From NCBI GenBank assembly GCA_900769885.1, contig CAAGIG010000072.1, forward strand, positions 1-22,652: DNA of 22,652 nt, in the 5' to 3' direction. Of the stretch, positions 7,285-16,054 are shown piece after piece. Both the position numbers and the translations under genes were made by a program. Source of the DNA: Rikenellaceae bacterium. Its GTDB lineage: Bacteria; Bacteroidota; Bacteroidia; Bacteroidales; UBA932. Numbering within the stretch: position 1 is the first letter of the stretch; each line of letters opens with the position of its first letter. Under the pieces are notes generated by a model. The model worked only from the letters and a program-made list of their open reading frames with translations. It made no database searches and had not been told where the DNA came from.

Positions 7285-7304
7285 CCCCAATTTTGTAAAG
7301 TATT

Positions 7305-8150
7305 ATGATAGTTGCTAAAAATCTTGCCGACTTTAATGCGGCCCGTTCAAGTTTTGAAGGAAAAACAATAGGTTTTGTACCCACAATGGGTGCTTTGCAC
7401 GAAGGACACGCGTCTCTTATCAGAAAAGCGGTGGAAGAGTGTGATGCAGTGGTGGTTTCTGATTTTGTGAATCCTACCCAATTCAACAATCAGAATGATT
7501 TCAATACCTATCCCAGAACATTGGATCAGGATTGTGCTTTTGTTGAAAAATTGGGGGTTGAGATAGTTTTTGCTCCCGGGGTGAAGGATGTCTATCCCGA
7601 GGGAAGTGACTTCGACAGCAAGGTGTTTGATCTTGGCGGTCTGGATGAGTATGGCGAGGGTCCCCGTCGTCCCGGACATTTTAACGGAATGGCTCAGATT
7701 GTTACCAGATTATTTGATATAGTGCGTCCTTCCAAAGCTTATTTTGGAGAGAAGGATTTTCAGCAATTGGCTATAATCGAATATTTTACAAAGAATCTCA
7801 ATTATCCTATAGAGATTGTGAGATGCCCAATTGCAAGAGCCGAAGATGGTCTTGCTTTGAGCTCGAGAAATGAGTTGTTGACTGCTGAGCAAAGGGCGGT
7901 TGCACCTCATATATATAAATGTATATGCGAGGCTGTGGAAATGGTTGGAAAAATTCCTGTGGCGCAAGCAATTGAAAAAATAACCAAAGCTATAGATTCT
8001 GAAAAGCTTTTGCGTACAGAGTATGTAGAAATAATAAATTCATTAACTTTGCAACCTATAAATGATTGGGATGAGGCTGAGCAGATAAGACTCTCTTGTG
8101 CTGTATATGCCGATCCTGTAAGACTTATTGACAATATAAAGTTAAAATAA
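7305..8150 (+). CDS. panC: pantothenate synthetase
   Basis: A 281-residue enzyme that condenses pantoate and beta-alanine, using ATP, to make pantothenate for coenzyme A. It shows the full family pattern: VPTMGALHEGHASLIRKA with the HIGH-like ATP-binding site at 32-35, DFVNPTQFN, YFGEKDFQQLAI near 147, and ARAEDGLALSSRNELL with the KMSKS-like SSRN near 186. The length is normal. No Shine-Dalgarno sequence is seen. It overlaps panD by 1 nt (TAATG), and PanD supplies its beta-alanine, so the two work as a pair. The panB and panE steps are not in the window. Confidence 0.97.
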   Translation: MIVAKNLADFNAARSSFEGKTIGFVPTMGALHEGHASLIRKAVEECDAVVVSDFVNPTQFNNQNDFNTYPRTLDQDCAFVEKLGVEIVFAPGVKDVYPEGSDFDSKVFDLGGLDEYGEGPRRPGHFNGMAQIVTRLFDIVRPSKAYFGEKDFQQLAIIEYFTKNLNYPIEIVRCPIARAEDGLALSSRNELLTAEQRAVAPHIYKCICEAVEMVGKIPVAQAIEKITKAIDSEKLLRTEYVEIINSLTLQPINDWDEAEQIRLSCAVYADPVRLIDNIKLK

Positions 8151-8503
8151 TGTATCTGGAAATTCTTAAATCTAAAATTCATAGAGTAACTGTTACTAAA
8201 GCTAATCTTCACTACATTGGCAGTATAACCATTGATGTTGAATTGATGGAAAAAGCCAATATTTTTGAAGGTGAGAAGGTTTCGGTTGTCAATGTTACCA
8301 ATGGAAACAGAGTTGAGACATACGCTATTCCCGGGGAGAGGGGTAAGGGACAGATTGAATTGAATGGTGCTGCTGCTCATCTTTTTTCAGAAGGGGATAT
8401 TATCATCATTATGGCCTATGCAATGATGACTCCTGAAGAGGCTAAGGAGTTCAAACCTTCTGTTATTTTTCCCGATACCGCTACCAATAAACTTATCAAG
8501 TGA
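8150..8503 (+). CDS. panD: aspartate 1-decarboxylase precursor
   Basis: A 117-residue pyruvoyl enzyme that decarboxylates L-aspartate to beta-alanine. The self-cleavage site is Gly24-Ser25 within NLHYIGSITID; Ser25 would become the pyruvoyl group. KSKIHRVTVTKANL, NGAAAHLFSEGDIIIIMAY and the conserved N-terminal Lys9 fit the family, and the length is typical. It is translationally coupled to panC through TAATG, and its own stop overlaps the GTG start of the next gene by 4 nt. Confidence 0.96.
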   Translation: MYLEILKSKIHRVTVTKANLHYIGSITIDVELMEKANIFEGEKVSVVNVTNGNRVETYAIPGERGKGQIELNGAAAHLFSEGDIIIIMAYAMMTPEEAKEFKPSVIFPDTATNKLIK

Positions 8504-9516
8504 GTTTCCTAAAATCCAAGTTTGGTAAGGTACTGCAATGGCTGTTGCTGTTGTTGTTAGCTGTTGTTTTTCTCTATTTTGCGTTCTCCGGAGTTAAGTG
8601 GGACGATTTTATAAAGGGGATTGAAAGCTGTAATTTCTGGTGGATTCTGGCTTCTATGGTTGTCAGTGTAATCGCTTTCGTGGTAAGAGCTTTTAGGTGG
8701 CGTCTTGCAATGTTGCCCCTTTCTGATAAAATAACCCGAATGGATGCATATCGTGGTGTTACAGTCGGTTACCTTGTCAATTTTGCACTTCCCCGAGCAG
8801 GTGAGTTTGCCCGTTGCGGAGTGATTTCTGCTACCGGCAAGAGTTCCTTTGAAGCAGTTTTGGGCTCAGTTGTTCTGGAACGCAGCTGGGATATGCTCTC
8901 GTACATAATTATCCTTTTTGCAGTTCTGCTTATAGGAAATAATACTTTTGGAAATTTTGTTTCGGAACAGGTGTGGAATCCTTTTGTTGAGACTTTCTCC
9001 TTTAATGTTTTGTGGATATTGGCAGGGGTTGTGTTGGCGGGAGTGATTGCTCTGGTTCTGATTTACAGGAAAAGGGAGTTTCTTTCGAAGAATAAATTTT
9101 TTGCCAAATTGTTTAAAATCGTTGCCGGACTGTGGAGCGGGCTTGTTTCAGGGGTGAAAATGAAGGGGAAATCGAAATTTTTCCTTCTTACTGTTTTGTT
9201 GTGGTTCTGCTACTGGTGTATGAGTTATTTTACAATTCAGGCATTTCCTCAGGTGGGCTCTTTGAATTGGGCTGATGCAATGTTTCTGATGGTAGTGGGT
9301 AGCCTCGGTTGGATTGTCCCGGTGCAAGGTGGAATAGGTGCATATCATTTTATCCTCTCTTTGGCTTTGGCTCATATCTATGGTCTGGAGCAGACAACAG
9401 GTGTGATTTTTGCTACAATATCACACGAATCGCAGGCTTTGACAATGCTTATATGCGGTATCCTCTCGTTGGTACAAATAACATTAATCAAAAAGAAAAA
9501 CTTTAAAAATAGATAA
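8500..9516 (+). CDS. flippase-like integral membrane protein (UPF0104/YbhN family)
   Basis: A 338-residue protein with about eight hydrophobic helices. Motifs include RAFRWRLAMLPL, YLVNFALPRAGEFARCGVIS and GSVVLERSWDMLSY, followed later by GWIVPVQGGIGAYHFILS. These are characteristic of the lysylphosphatidylglycerol-synthase transmembrane (flippase-like) family, whose members are thought to move lipids or lipid-linked molecules across the inner membrane. It lacks the C-terminal aminoacyl-transferase domain of full MprF, so no lysyl-lipid synthesis is predicted. It starts at GTG 8500, overlapping the panD stop by 4 nt (GTGA), and the next gene follows after 1 bp. Why it sits with panCD is unclear; the packing implies co-expression, not necessarily shared function. 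Confidence 0.85.
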   Translation: MSFLKSKFGKVLQWLLLLLLAVVFLYFAFSGVKWDDFIKGIESCNFWWILASMVVSVIAFVVRAFRWRLAMLPLSDKITRMDAYRGVTVGYLVNFALPRAGEFARCGVISATGKSSFEAVLGSVVLERSWDMLSYIIILFAVLLIGNNTFGNFVSEQVWNPFVETFSFNVLWILAGVVLAGVIALVLIYRKREFLSKNKFFAKLFKIVAGLWSGLVSGVKMKGKSKFFLLTVLLWFCYWCMSYFTIQAFPQVGSLNWADAMFLMVVGSLGWIVPVQGGIGAYHFILSLALAHIYGLEQTTGVIFATISHESQALTMLICGILSLVQITLIKKKNFKNR

Positions 9517-9517
9517 T

Positions 9518-10174
9518 ATGAAAATCTCGTTCAAAAGAATTTTGGCAGTTCTGTTTTTTTCAATTGTTACAGTAGGTGCTTTTGCTCAGATAGATAGAGT
9601 GCGTGATTCTGAGTATTATCCTCGCAATGAGTTGTATATCCAATATGGAACACCCACAGTGATGGAACTTGTGACTGTCTTGAGTAAAGATTATGTTTCC
9701 GGAGGACAACACTATGAGGGTGATTCCCGCAATCACAAATTTTCAGGGGTGGCCGGTATAGGTTATAATTTCTCAATTACCCCCAAGTTTGCAATGGGTA
9801 TTTATGGCGGTATTAGTTATTCGAGTGCCGACTTATATATACTCCACGCAGAGGGAATCAATTTGAAGGATCCATTGAAAATATGCCGTTCCAACATTAT
9901 GAATTACTGCGGACAGCTCTCTGCTACAATGATATATTGGCAAAGAGGACCCTGGGAGTGTTCCGGAGCATTATATTTGGGTGTGGCTTATCTTCACGAG
10001 ACTGTTGATGTCATTGACAATGAGTATTTTGCTCCCGAACCTGACAGCAGATTGAAATTTGCATATCATATCACCCCTGTGAAATTCAGATACGGGGATG
10101 AAATTGGTGTTTTTGCCGAGTTGGGATTCGGTTACAGAGGACTTTTGAATGTCGGTTTGTCTATAAAGATATAG
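9518..10174 (+). CDS. putative small outer-membrane beta-barrel protein
   Basis: A 218-residue exported protein of unknown function. The N-terminus MKISFKRILAVLFFSIVTVG followed by AFAQ is a clear Sec signal peptide, with cleavage near residue 23. The mature part alternates hydrophobic and polar residues in strand-like segments: FSGVAGIGYNFSI, FAMGIYGGISYSSADLY, CSGALYLGVAYLHETVDV and IGVFAELGFGYRGLLNVGLS. This suggests a small, perhaps eight-stranded barrel. It ends LSIKI without the usual terminal aromatic residue. The gene begins 1 bp after the flippase-like gene and ends 1 bp from the convergent kinase gene, so it is the last member of the panCD operon. Confidence 0.75.
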   Translation: MKISFKRILAVLFFSIVTVGAFAQIDRVRDSEYYPRNELYIQYGTPTVMELVTVLSKDYVSGGQHYEGDSRNHKFSGVAGIGYNFSITPKFAMGIYGGISYSSADLYILHAEGINLKDPLKICRSNIMNYCGQLSATMIYWQRGPWECSGALYLGVAYLHETVDVIDNEYFAPEPDSRLKFAYHITPVKFRYGDEIGVFAELGFGYRGLLNVGLSIKI

Positions 10175-10175
10175 A

Positions 10176-10790
10176 CTATTTGAACAGACCGAACAGACGG
10201 GCATCTATCTGGTCAACGATGAAATTGAAGTCCTCGGGACGTTCTTCGAATTTATATGTGTCGACATCGATGACAAGCAGTTGTCCTTCATAGCTTTCAA
10301 TCCATTTTTCGTAAATCTCGTTCAGACCTTTAAGGTAGTCAATACGGATGCTGTTTTCGTATTCTCTACCTCTTTTTTGTATTTGAGATACAAGGTTTGG
10401 AATGGATGATTTCAGATAAATCAGCAGGTCGGGATAATTGACCATCCTCTTCATCAGATCAAAAAGAGATGAATAGTTGTCAAAGTCTCTCGAATCCATC
10501 AGTCCCATATTGTGAAGATTCGGTGCAAAAATCATAGCATCTTCATAGATTGTCCTGTCCTGGATAATATTGGTTTCACTATTCTGGAATTCAATGATAT
10601 CCCTTAGGCGCTGGTTCAGGAAGTAGATTTGGATGTTGAATGACCATCTTTGCATATCGTTGTAGTAATCAACAAGATATGGGTTGTAGTCAACCGCTTC
10701 GTAACGAGGTTCCCATCCATAATGTTTTGCCAAAAGTCCTGTTAATGTGGTTTTGCCGCTTCCGATATTTCCAGCTACTGCTATGTGCAT
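10176..10790 (-). CDS. deoxynucleoside kinase (deoxyadenosine/deoxyguanosine type)
   Basis: A 204-residue salvage enzyme that transfers phosphate from ATP to a deoxynucleoside. It shows the P-loop GNIGSGKTT (7-15), the substrate-site DRTIYED (matching the DRS-type motif), YLKSSIPNLVSQIQKRGREYE (catalytic lid arginines) and the FNIQIYFLNQRLRDI helix with Gln for base recognition. This is the layout of the dGK/dAK/dCK family. The length is normal. It is the only gene in its transcription unit; the divergent MBL gene starts 72 bp away. Base preference cannot be fixed by eye. Confidence 0.9.
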   Translation of the reverse strand: MHIAVAGNIGSGKTTLTGLLAKHYGWEPRYEAVDYNPYLVDYYNDMQRWSFNIQIYFLNQRLRDIIEFQNSETNIIQDRTIYEDAMIFAPNLHNMGLMDSRDFDNYSSLFDLMKRMVNYPDLLIYLKSSIPNLVSQIQKRGREYENSIRIDYLKGLNEIYEKWIESYEGQLLVIDVDTYKFEERPEDFNFIVDQIDARLFGLFK

Positions 10791-10829
10791 AATTGTTAAG
10801 AATCTATTAGGATTATTTCAAATTTGGGA

Positions 10830-10837
10830 CAAATTTA
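10830..10837 (-). promoter_or_regulatory. -7 box for the deoxynucleoside kinase
   Basis: On the minus strand this reads TAAATTTG, a perfect TAnnTTTG match, 39 nt upstream of the kinase ATG at 10790. The expected -33 region has no TTTG. It faces the oppositely oriented -7 box at 10851-10858. Confidence 0.35.
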
Positions 10838-10850
10838 CGAACTCTTTTCG

Positions 10851-10858
10851 TATTTTTG
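10851..10858 (+). promoter_or_regulatory. -7 box directly upstream of the MBL hydrolase ATG
   Basis: TATTTTTG is a perfect -7 match that ends only 4 nt before the ATG at 10863. If used, transcription would start at or beside the A of the start codon, giving a leaderless mRNA. The nearest TTTG upstream (10823-10826) is 24 bp away, longer than usual. Confidence 0.35.
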
Positions 10859-10862
10859 TGAT

Positions 10863-11495
10863 ATGATTAAGATTTTTTATTTCAATGACCTTCGCACTTG
10901 TTGCTATGTGATTTATGATCAGAACGGAAAGTGCGCGATAGTGGACCCCGGTTGCTACAAACAATCGGAGAGGGACCGACTTGTAAAATTTGTTCAGGAA
11001 AACAACCTTACTCCATTGATGATAATTCAGACTCACGGACATTTTGACCACGTGATGGGAAATGCTTTTGTGACAGAGCAATGGGGAATTCCTACTTATA
11101 TCAATGAGAATGATTTGGATCAGGTGCAGAGATCCTCTTCTTATGCAAATTATTTCGGATATGAGTTTGATAGTCCAAATGGCAGATTTATCAATCTGGA
11201 GGATGGTGATATTATCAATATTGGGGAAATACAGCTCAAAGTTTTTACCACTCCTGGGCATACTGCCGGAGGGGTGGTTTTGTACAATGAGGCTGAAAAA
11301 TACCTGATTACCGGAGATACCCTTTTCCAGGGAAGTATTGGAAGAACTGACCTTCCGGGAGGTGATTACGACAGTTTGATGGAAAGTATCAGAACCAAAA
11401 TCCTGGTTTTGCCCAATGATACTCAGGTCTATCCCGGACACGGACCTTCGACCAGCATTGCTTACGAAAAAATGAACAACCCTTTCCTCGGCTAA
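10863..11495 (+). CDS. MBL-fold metal-dependent hydrolase (glyoxalase II-like)
   Basis: A 210-residue metallo-beta-lactamase-fold protein. The metal site is THGHFDH (57-63, HxHxDH), followed by TPGHTAGGVVL, the metal-bridging Asp in TGDTLFQGSIGRTD, and the last His in VYPGHGPST. This is the short, single-domain class of glyoxalase II-like thioesterases, lacking the C-terminal substrate domain of true GloB, so the substrate is uncertain. The open frame begins with TTG at 10824, but the family N-terminus (MIKIFYFNDLRTCCYVIYD) and the promoter box place the start at ATG 10863. uvrA follows after 19 bp in the same direction. Confidence 0.9.
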   Translation: MIKIFYFNDLRTCCYVIYDQNGKCAIVDPGCYKQSERDRLVKFVQENNLTPLMIIQTHGHFDHVMGNAFVTEQWGIPTYINENDLDQVQRSSSYANYFGYEFDSPNGRFINLEDGDIINIGEIQLKVFTTPGHTAGGVVLYNEAEKYLITGDTLFQGSIGRTDLPGGDYDSLMESIRTKILVLPNDTQVYPGHGPSTSIAYEKMNNPFLG

Positions 11496-11514
11496 ACATA
11501 AAAATTAGAACCAA

Positions 11515-14340
11515 ATGGAATTCATAGATATAAAGAAGGCATCAGTTAATAATCTGAAGGAGGTCTCTTTAAAGGTGCCCCGTCATAAATTGATTGTCGT
11601 TACCGGATTGAGCGGCAGCGGGAAGTCTTCTTTGGCTTTTGATACCATTTATGCTGAGGCAAGACGCAGGTATATGGATACCCTTTCAGCCTATGCGAGA
11701 CATTATATTGGGGTTATGGAAAGACCTGAGGTTGAGAGTATTGATGGTCTGAGTCCGACTATTGCAATAGAGCAGAAGAGTACGAACAGAAATCCCCGTT
11801 CGACTGTGGGAACCATTACAGAAATTTCCGATTTTCTCCGCCTTTTGTATGCAAAATGTTCTACTGCATATTCTCCTGCGACGGGAAAACCGATGGTCAG
11901 ATATAGTGATGTGCAGATTCTCGATTTGATTCTCAATAGTTACAAAGGGAAGAAATGTATAATTCTTTCTCCCCTTGTCAAAGGCCGCAAGGGTAGTTAC
12001 AAGGATCTTTTTGAGGGGCTTATCAAAAAAGGATATACCCAGGTACGGGTAGATGGAAATATTGTTCCGATAGGGGATGTGGCAGATGGTCTGGACCGAT
12101 ATAAAGTCCATTTTGTGGAGTTGGTAGTTGATAAAATTATCCCCAAGGATGAGGATGAAAAGAGGGTGAGGAATTCTGTGCAGGTGGCATTGAATCTCGG
12201 AAAGGGAAGTTTGTTGATCTATGAACTTGAGAGTGGAAATATCTCCCATTACAGCAAACATTTCATTTGTAAAGATACAGGAATCTCTTTGCCTGAGCCG
12301 GCTCCCCATACTTTTTCGTTCAATTCTCCGCAAGGGGCTTGTCCCGAGTGTGGTGGATTGGGAGTTGTAAGGGAAATTGATATTTCAAAGATAATTCCGG
12401 ATAGCTCTATGTCAATAGCAGAGGGGGCAATAAGACCTCTTGGTCCCAAAAGGGAGAATACCCTCTTTGCAATTCTGGAAGGTGTTGCAAAGAAATACGA
12501 ATTTTCTCTGTTTGAGCCTGTTAAGAATATATCTGAGGAAAATATCAATATTTTGCTGAAAGGCTCCGAAGAACTTATTAGGGTCAATACCGGTGGTGGT
12601 TTGTCGGAGGTGGTCACTTTCGGTGGAATTCTCTCCAAAATTGAGAAATCTGAGGAGGATTCGGAAGGTAGCGGTTACGAGAAATTTGAAAGATTTTCCA
12701 GCGAAAAGGTTTGTCCAAAATGTAATGGGGGAAGGCTTAAAGAGGAATCTTTGTATTTCAAAATAGATGGTAAAGATATATCAGAGGTTTCTGATATGGA
12801 TATAAACCAGTTGTATGATTGGATTGTTTCTTTGCCTGAAAAGCTTGATAATAAGAATGTTCAAATATCAGGGGATATTATTAAGGAGCTAAAGGAGAGG
12901 ACCGGATTTTTGCTCGATGTAGGTTTGAGCTATCTCTCTCTGAACAGGACTACCCGTTCTTTGAGTGGTGGGGAGAGCCAGAGAATCCGTCTTGCAACTC
13001 AGATTGGTTCCAAATTGGTAAATGTGCTTTATATTCTCGATGAACCGAGTATCGGTTTGCACCAGTCGGATAATATCAAGTTGATCAATTCGCTGAAAAA
13101 GCTTCGTGATGAGCATAATACGGTGATGGTGGTCGAGCACGATGAGCAGATGATGTTGAGTGCAGACTGGATTGTGGATATGGGACCGGGTGCAGGAGAA
13201 AATGGGGGAGAGGTCCTTTTTAGCGGTCCTCCGCAGGAGATGTTGAATGGTGATGGTAAAAATTATAAGGGCTATACATTTGATTATCTGCGAGGTGTGA
13301 AATCTATCAATGTTCCGGCTGTGCGCAGAAAGGGGAATGGTCAGTTCATTGAACTGAAAGGGGCGTGCGGAAATAATCTGAATAATGTAGATATAAAAAT
13401 TCCTTTGGGTTGTATGGTGGGAATCAGCGGGGTGAGCGGTAGTGGCAAATCTTCGCTGATAAACGATACATTGATGCCTGTCATAAGCAATAAGTTGTAC
13501 AGGTCGCTCTATACTCCATTGCCGTACGAATCAATTTCTGGAATTGAGAATATAGATAAACTGGTGGAGGTGGACCAGTCTCCGATAGGTCGTTCACCTC
13601 GTTCAAACCCAGCAACTTATACAGGAGTTTTGACCAATATCAGGAAACTTTTCGAGGAGACTCCCGATGCTAAAATAAGAGGTTTCAAATCGAATAGATT
13701 TTCATTCAATGTCAAGGGGGGAAGGTGTGAAATGTGCAAGGGTGCGGGGGTGGAAATTGTAGAGATGAATTTCTTGCCTTCTGTGAGTGTGAAATGTAAG
13801 GAGTGTAACGGAAAACGGTTCAAGCCTGAGGTTCTGGCAGTCAAGTATAAGGGAAAGAGCATTTATGATGTACTTGAAATGACCATTTCGAGAGCAGTCG
13901 AGTTTTTTGAGCCAATCCCTTCTATTGCTCAGAAACTCAAATCTTTGGAAGATGTAGGGCTAGGTTACATAACTTTGGGACAGTCCTCTTTTACATTGAG
14001 CGGAGGGGAGAACCAGCGTGTCAAGCTGGCTTCGGAACTTGCCCGTCAGGCTACAGGAAAGTCGTTGTATATCCTCGATGAGCCTACCACTGGATTGCAT
14101 CACGAGGATATAAATGTGTTGATGGGTGTTTTGCAGAAACTTGCAGATCAGGGGAATACGATAATTATTATTGAGCATAATCTGGATGTTCTCAAGTCTG
14201 TGGACTATCTTTTTGATATGGGACCCAAAGGGGGACGTGACGGTGGAATGATAGTTGCTCAAGGAACTCCTGAGGAGGTTGCAGTTGCTGCAAACTCTGT
14301 TACAGGTGAATATTTGAAACCATTGTTAAATATAAAATAG
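11515..14340 (+). CDS. uvrA: excinuclease ABC subunit A
   Basis: A 941-residue damage-recognition ATPase of nucleotide excision repair; with UvrB it scans DNA for bulky lesions. There are two ABC modules: Walker A GLSGSGKSS (31-39), signature LSGGESQRIRLA (near 483), DEPSIGLH (near 507), then GVSGSGKSSL (near 638), LSGGENQRVKLA (828) and DEPTTGLH (near 854). The second zinc site is complete (Cys738, Cys741, Cys761, Cys764). The first is not: it has Cys252, Thr255, Cys276 and Cys279, so one ligand is replaced. From memory, this is usual for Bacteroidota UvrA. The length is typical for the main UvrA, not a short paralogue. It lies between the MBL gene (19 bp) and the kinase-like gene (2 bp). 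Confidence 0.97.
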   Translation: MEFIDIKKASVNNLKEVSLKVPRHKLIVVTGLSGSGKSSLAFDTIYAEARRRYMDTLSAYARHYIGVMERPEVESIDGLSPTIAIEQKSTNRNPRSTVGTITEISDFLRLLYAKCSTAYSPATGKPMVRYSDVQILDLILNSYKGKKCIILSPLVKGRKGSYKDLFEGLIKKGYTQVRVDGNIVPIGDVADGLDRYKVHFVELVVDKIIPKDEDEKRVRNSVQVALNLGKGSLLIYELESGNISHYSKHFICKDTGISLPEPAPHTFSFNSPQGACPECGGLGVVREIDISKIIPDSSMSIAEGAIRPLGPKRENTLFAILEGVAKKYEFSLFEPVKNISEENINILLKGSEELIRVNTGGGLSEVVTFGGILSKIEKSEEDSEGSGYEKFERFSSEKVCPKCNGGRLKEESLYFKIDGKDISEVSDMDINQLYDWIVSLPEKLDNKNVQISGDIIKELKERTGFLLDVGLSYLSLNRTTRSLSGGESQRIRLATQIGSKLVNVLYILDEPSIGLHQSDNIKLINSLKKLRDEHNTVMVVEHDEQMMLSADWIVDMGPGAGENGGEVLFSGPPQEMLNGDGKNYKGYTFDYLRGVKSINVPAVRRKGNGQFIELKGACGNNLNNVDIKIPLGCMVGISGVSGSGKSSLINDTLMPVISNKLYRSLYTPLPYESISGIENIDKLVEVDQSPIGRSPRSNPATYTGVLTNIRKLFEETPDAKIRGFKSNRFSFNVKGGRCEMCKGAGVEIVEMNFLPSVSVKCKECNGKRFKPEVLAVKYKGKSIYDVLEMTISRAVEFFEPIPSIAQKLKSLEDVGLGYITLGQSSFTLSGGENQRVKLASELARQATGKSLYILDEPTTGLHHEDINVLMGVLQKLADQGNTIIIIEHNLDVLKSVDYLFDMGPKGGRDGGMIVAQGTPEEVAVAANSVTGEYLKPLLNIK

Positions 14341-14342
14341 GT

Positions 14343-16043
14343 ATGAGTATGGACAGAATTGATGTTTTTTGTGAAAGTGTAGGTCAAATGGTGGCTTGTG
14401 CTCCGGGGGAATCTTTGATGGATTTGTCAAAAAGGGTAGATACTGGATGTAAATTTCCTGTTGTCGCTGCTCTTGTGGACAATATGCTCAAGGAGTTGTC
14501 TTTCAAGATATATACCTCACATACTGTCCAGTTTCTGGATTATACTCATTCTGATGGACGAAGAACATATAATCGTTCTTTGTCAATGGTTCTCCAAAAG
14601 GCTGTAGTCGATTTATTTCCTGAGTATCAGCTCTTTTTGGAATATAATCTGCCGAATGGATTATATGGAGTGTTGAGGAGGAAAGGGGAGAACAAGTCCT
14701 CTGAACCAATCACTCTTAAGGCGGAGCACGTTCAGGCAATCAAAGCCAGAATGTCAGAGATTATTGCAGGGGATTTTCAGATTGTAAAGACCAAGACTCT
14801 CAATTCTCAGGCTTGCGAGATTTTCAAAGGGAATGGTCAGTTGCAGAAGGGCCGTTTGGTTTCCAATATGGAGAAATTCTTTGTATCTGTCTATAGTATA
14901 GATGGTTACTCTGATACATTCTATGGTCCGATGCTTGAGAGAACTTCCCAGATAGATGTTTTTGACCTGATTCCTTATTCGGGGGGATTCTGTTTGCAGT
15001 CCCCTTCAATGAGCAACCCTCTGCAGGTGGCAGGTTATAAGTACCAGGATAAATTAAGTTCTGTTTTTAAAGAAAATTCCCGCTGGTGCGCTATTTTGGG
15101 AGCTAATGGTATCTCTGCTGTAAATCAGGCAATTCGTATGGGGCGGGCTAAGGATATGATAGCCATTGCCGAGGCTTTGCACGAAAGGAAATATGCCGAG
15201 ATTGCCGATAAAATTTATCAGAGGAGAGATTCTGTCAAACTTGTTCTTATCGCAGGTCCTTCAAGCAGTGGTAAAACTACCACTTCCAAAAGGATTGCGC
15301 TCCAGTGTAAAGTGTTGGGACTCAATCCTAAAGTGATCGCAATGGATGACTATTTTGTCGACAGGGAGCACACTCCTCGCGATGAGAAGGGGGAATACGA
15401 TTTTGAAAGTATTTATGCGATGGATCTCGATTTCCTTGGCAAACAGTTGAATGACCTGTTCCAGGGAAAAGAGGTTGAGCTTCCAAAATTTGATTTTATT
15501 CAGGGCAAAAGGGTTTCGAGCGGAGTCTTTATGAAACTTCAGGAGTCTGATGTCCTCATTATGGAAGGTATCCACGCACTCAATCCTGAATTGACAAAAC
15601 ATATTGAAAGTGAGAAGGTTTTCAGAGTGTATGCTTCGGCACTTACCACTTTGTCAATTGATGAGAATAATGCCATATCGACTGCAGATACCCGAATGTT
15701 GAGGAGAATGGTCAGAGATAATCTCACCAGAGGAATCGTTCCGGAGCAGACAATTCTCAGATGGCAAAGTGTAAGAGCGGGTGAGGAGAAAAATATATTC
15801 CCTTATCAGGAGAATGCTGATGTGATGTTCAATTCTTCAATTTTGTTTGAATTGCCTCTCCTTAAATATTATGCTGAACCACTTCTTAAAAAGATACCTC
15901 CTTTGTCAAAGGCTTATGCTGAGAGTGTGAGAATGTTGAAATTCCTCTCTTTGGTGTTGCCTCTTGACCCGGCAGATGTGGCACATATCCCTCCAACATC
16001 TGTGATGAGGGAGTTTATTGGTGGAAGTACTTTTACTTATTAA
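14343..16043 (+). CDS. TGS/ThrRS-like domain fused to a uridine kinase-like domain
   Basis: A 566-residue protein annotated in relatives as a nucleoside kinase. The N-terminal third resembles the TGS and second additional domain of threonyl-tRNA synthetase (VVAALVDNMLKELSFKIY, then SDGRRTYNRSLSMVLQKAV). The C-terminal half is a P-loop kinase of the uridine kinase/phosphoribulokinase family: IAGPSSSGKTTTSKRIA near residue 303, VIAMDDYFVDREHTPRD, DFIQGKR and EGIHALNPELT. It probably phosphorylates a nucleoside, but the true substrate and the role of the TGS part are unknown. A second ATG at 14349 has better spacing from TAGG (14338-14341) and may be the real start; the difference is two residues. 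It starts 2 bp after uvrA. Confidence 0.85.
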   Translation: MSMDRIDVFCESVGQMVACAPGESLMDLSKRVDTGCKFPVVAALVDNMLKELSFKIYTSHTVQFLDYTHSDGRRTYNRSLSMVLQKAVVDLFPEYQLFLEYNLPNGLYGVLRRKGENKSSEPITLKAEHVQAIKARMSEIIAGDFQIVKTKTLNSQACEIFKGNGQLQKGRLVSNMEKFFVSVYSIDGYSDTFYGPMLERTSQIDVFDLIPYSGGFCLQSPSMSNPLQVAGYKYQDKLSSVFKENSRWCAILGANGISAVNQAIRMGRAKDMIAIAEALHERKYAEIADKIYQRRDSVKLVLIAGPSSSGKTTTSKRIALQCKVLGLNPKVIAMDDYFVDREHTPRDEKGEYDFESIYAMDLDFLGKQLNDLFQGKEVELPKFDFIQGKRVSSGVFMKLQESDVLIMEGIHALNPELTKHIESEKVFRVYASALTTLSIDENNAISTADTRMLRRMVRDNLTRGIVPEQTILRWQSVRAGEEKNIFPYQENADVMFNSSILFELPLLKYYAEPLLKKIPPLSKAYAESVRMLKFLSLVLPLDPADVAHIPPTSVMREFIGGSTFTY

Positions 16044-16054
16044 CTGTCTGAACT

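Noticed and set aside
10818..11441. Minus-strand open frame of 207 aa opposite the MBL hydrolase
   Set aside because: The opposite strand encodes all metal-binding motifs of the MBL family; this frame has no family features.
11686..12333. Minus-strand open frame of 215 aa inside uvrA
   Set aside because: A shadow of uvrA codons; no domain, promoter or ribosome site.
11515..14340. A second, specialised UvrA paralogue
   Set aside because: Full length, both ABC modules intact and an AYS...G-type insertion in place of the usual Cys pair are as expected for the main Bacteroidota UvrA.
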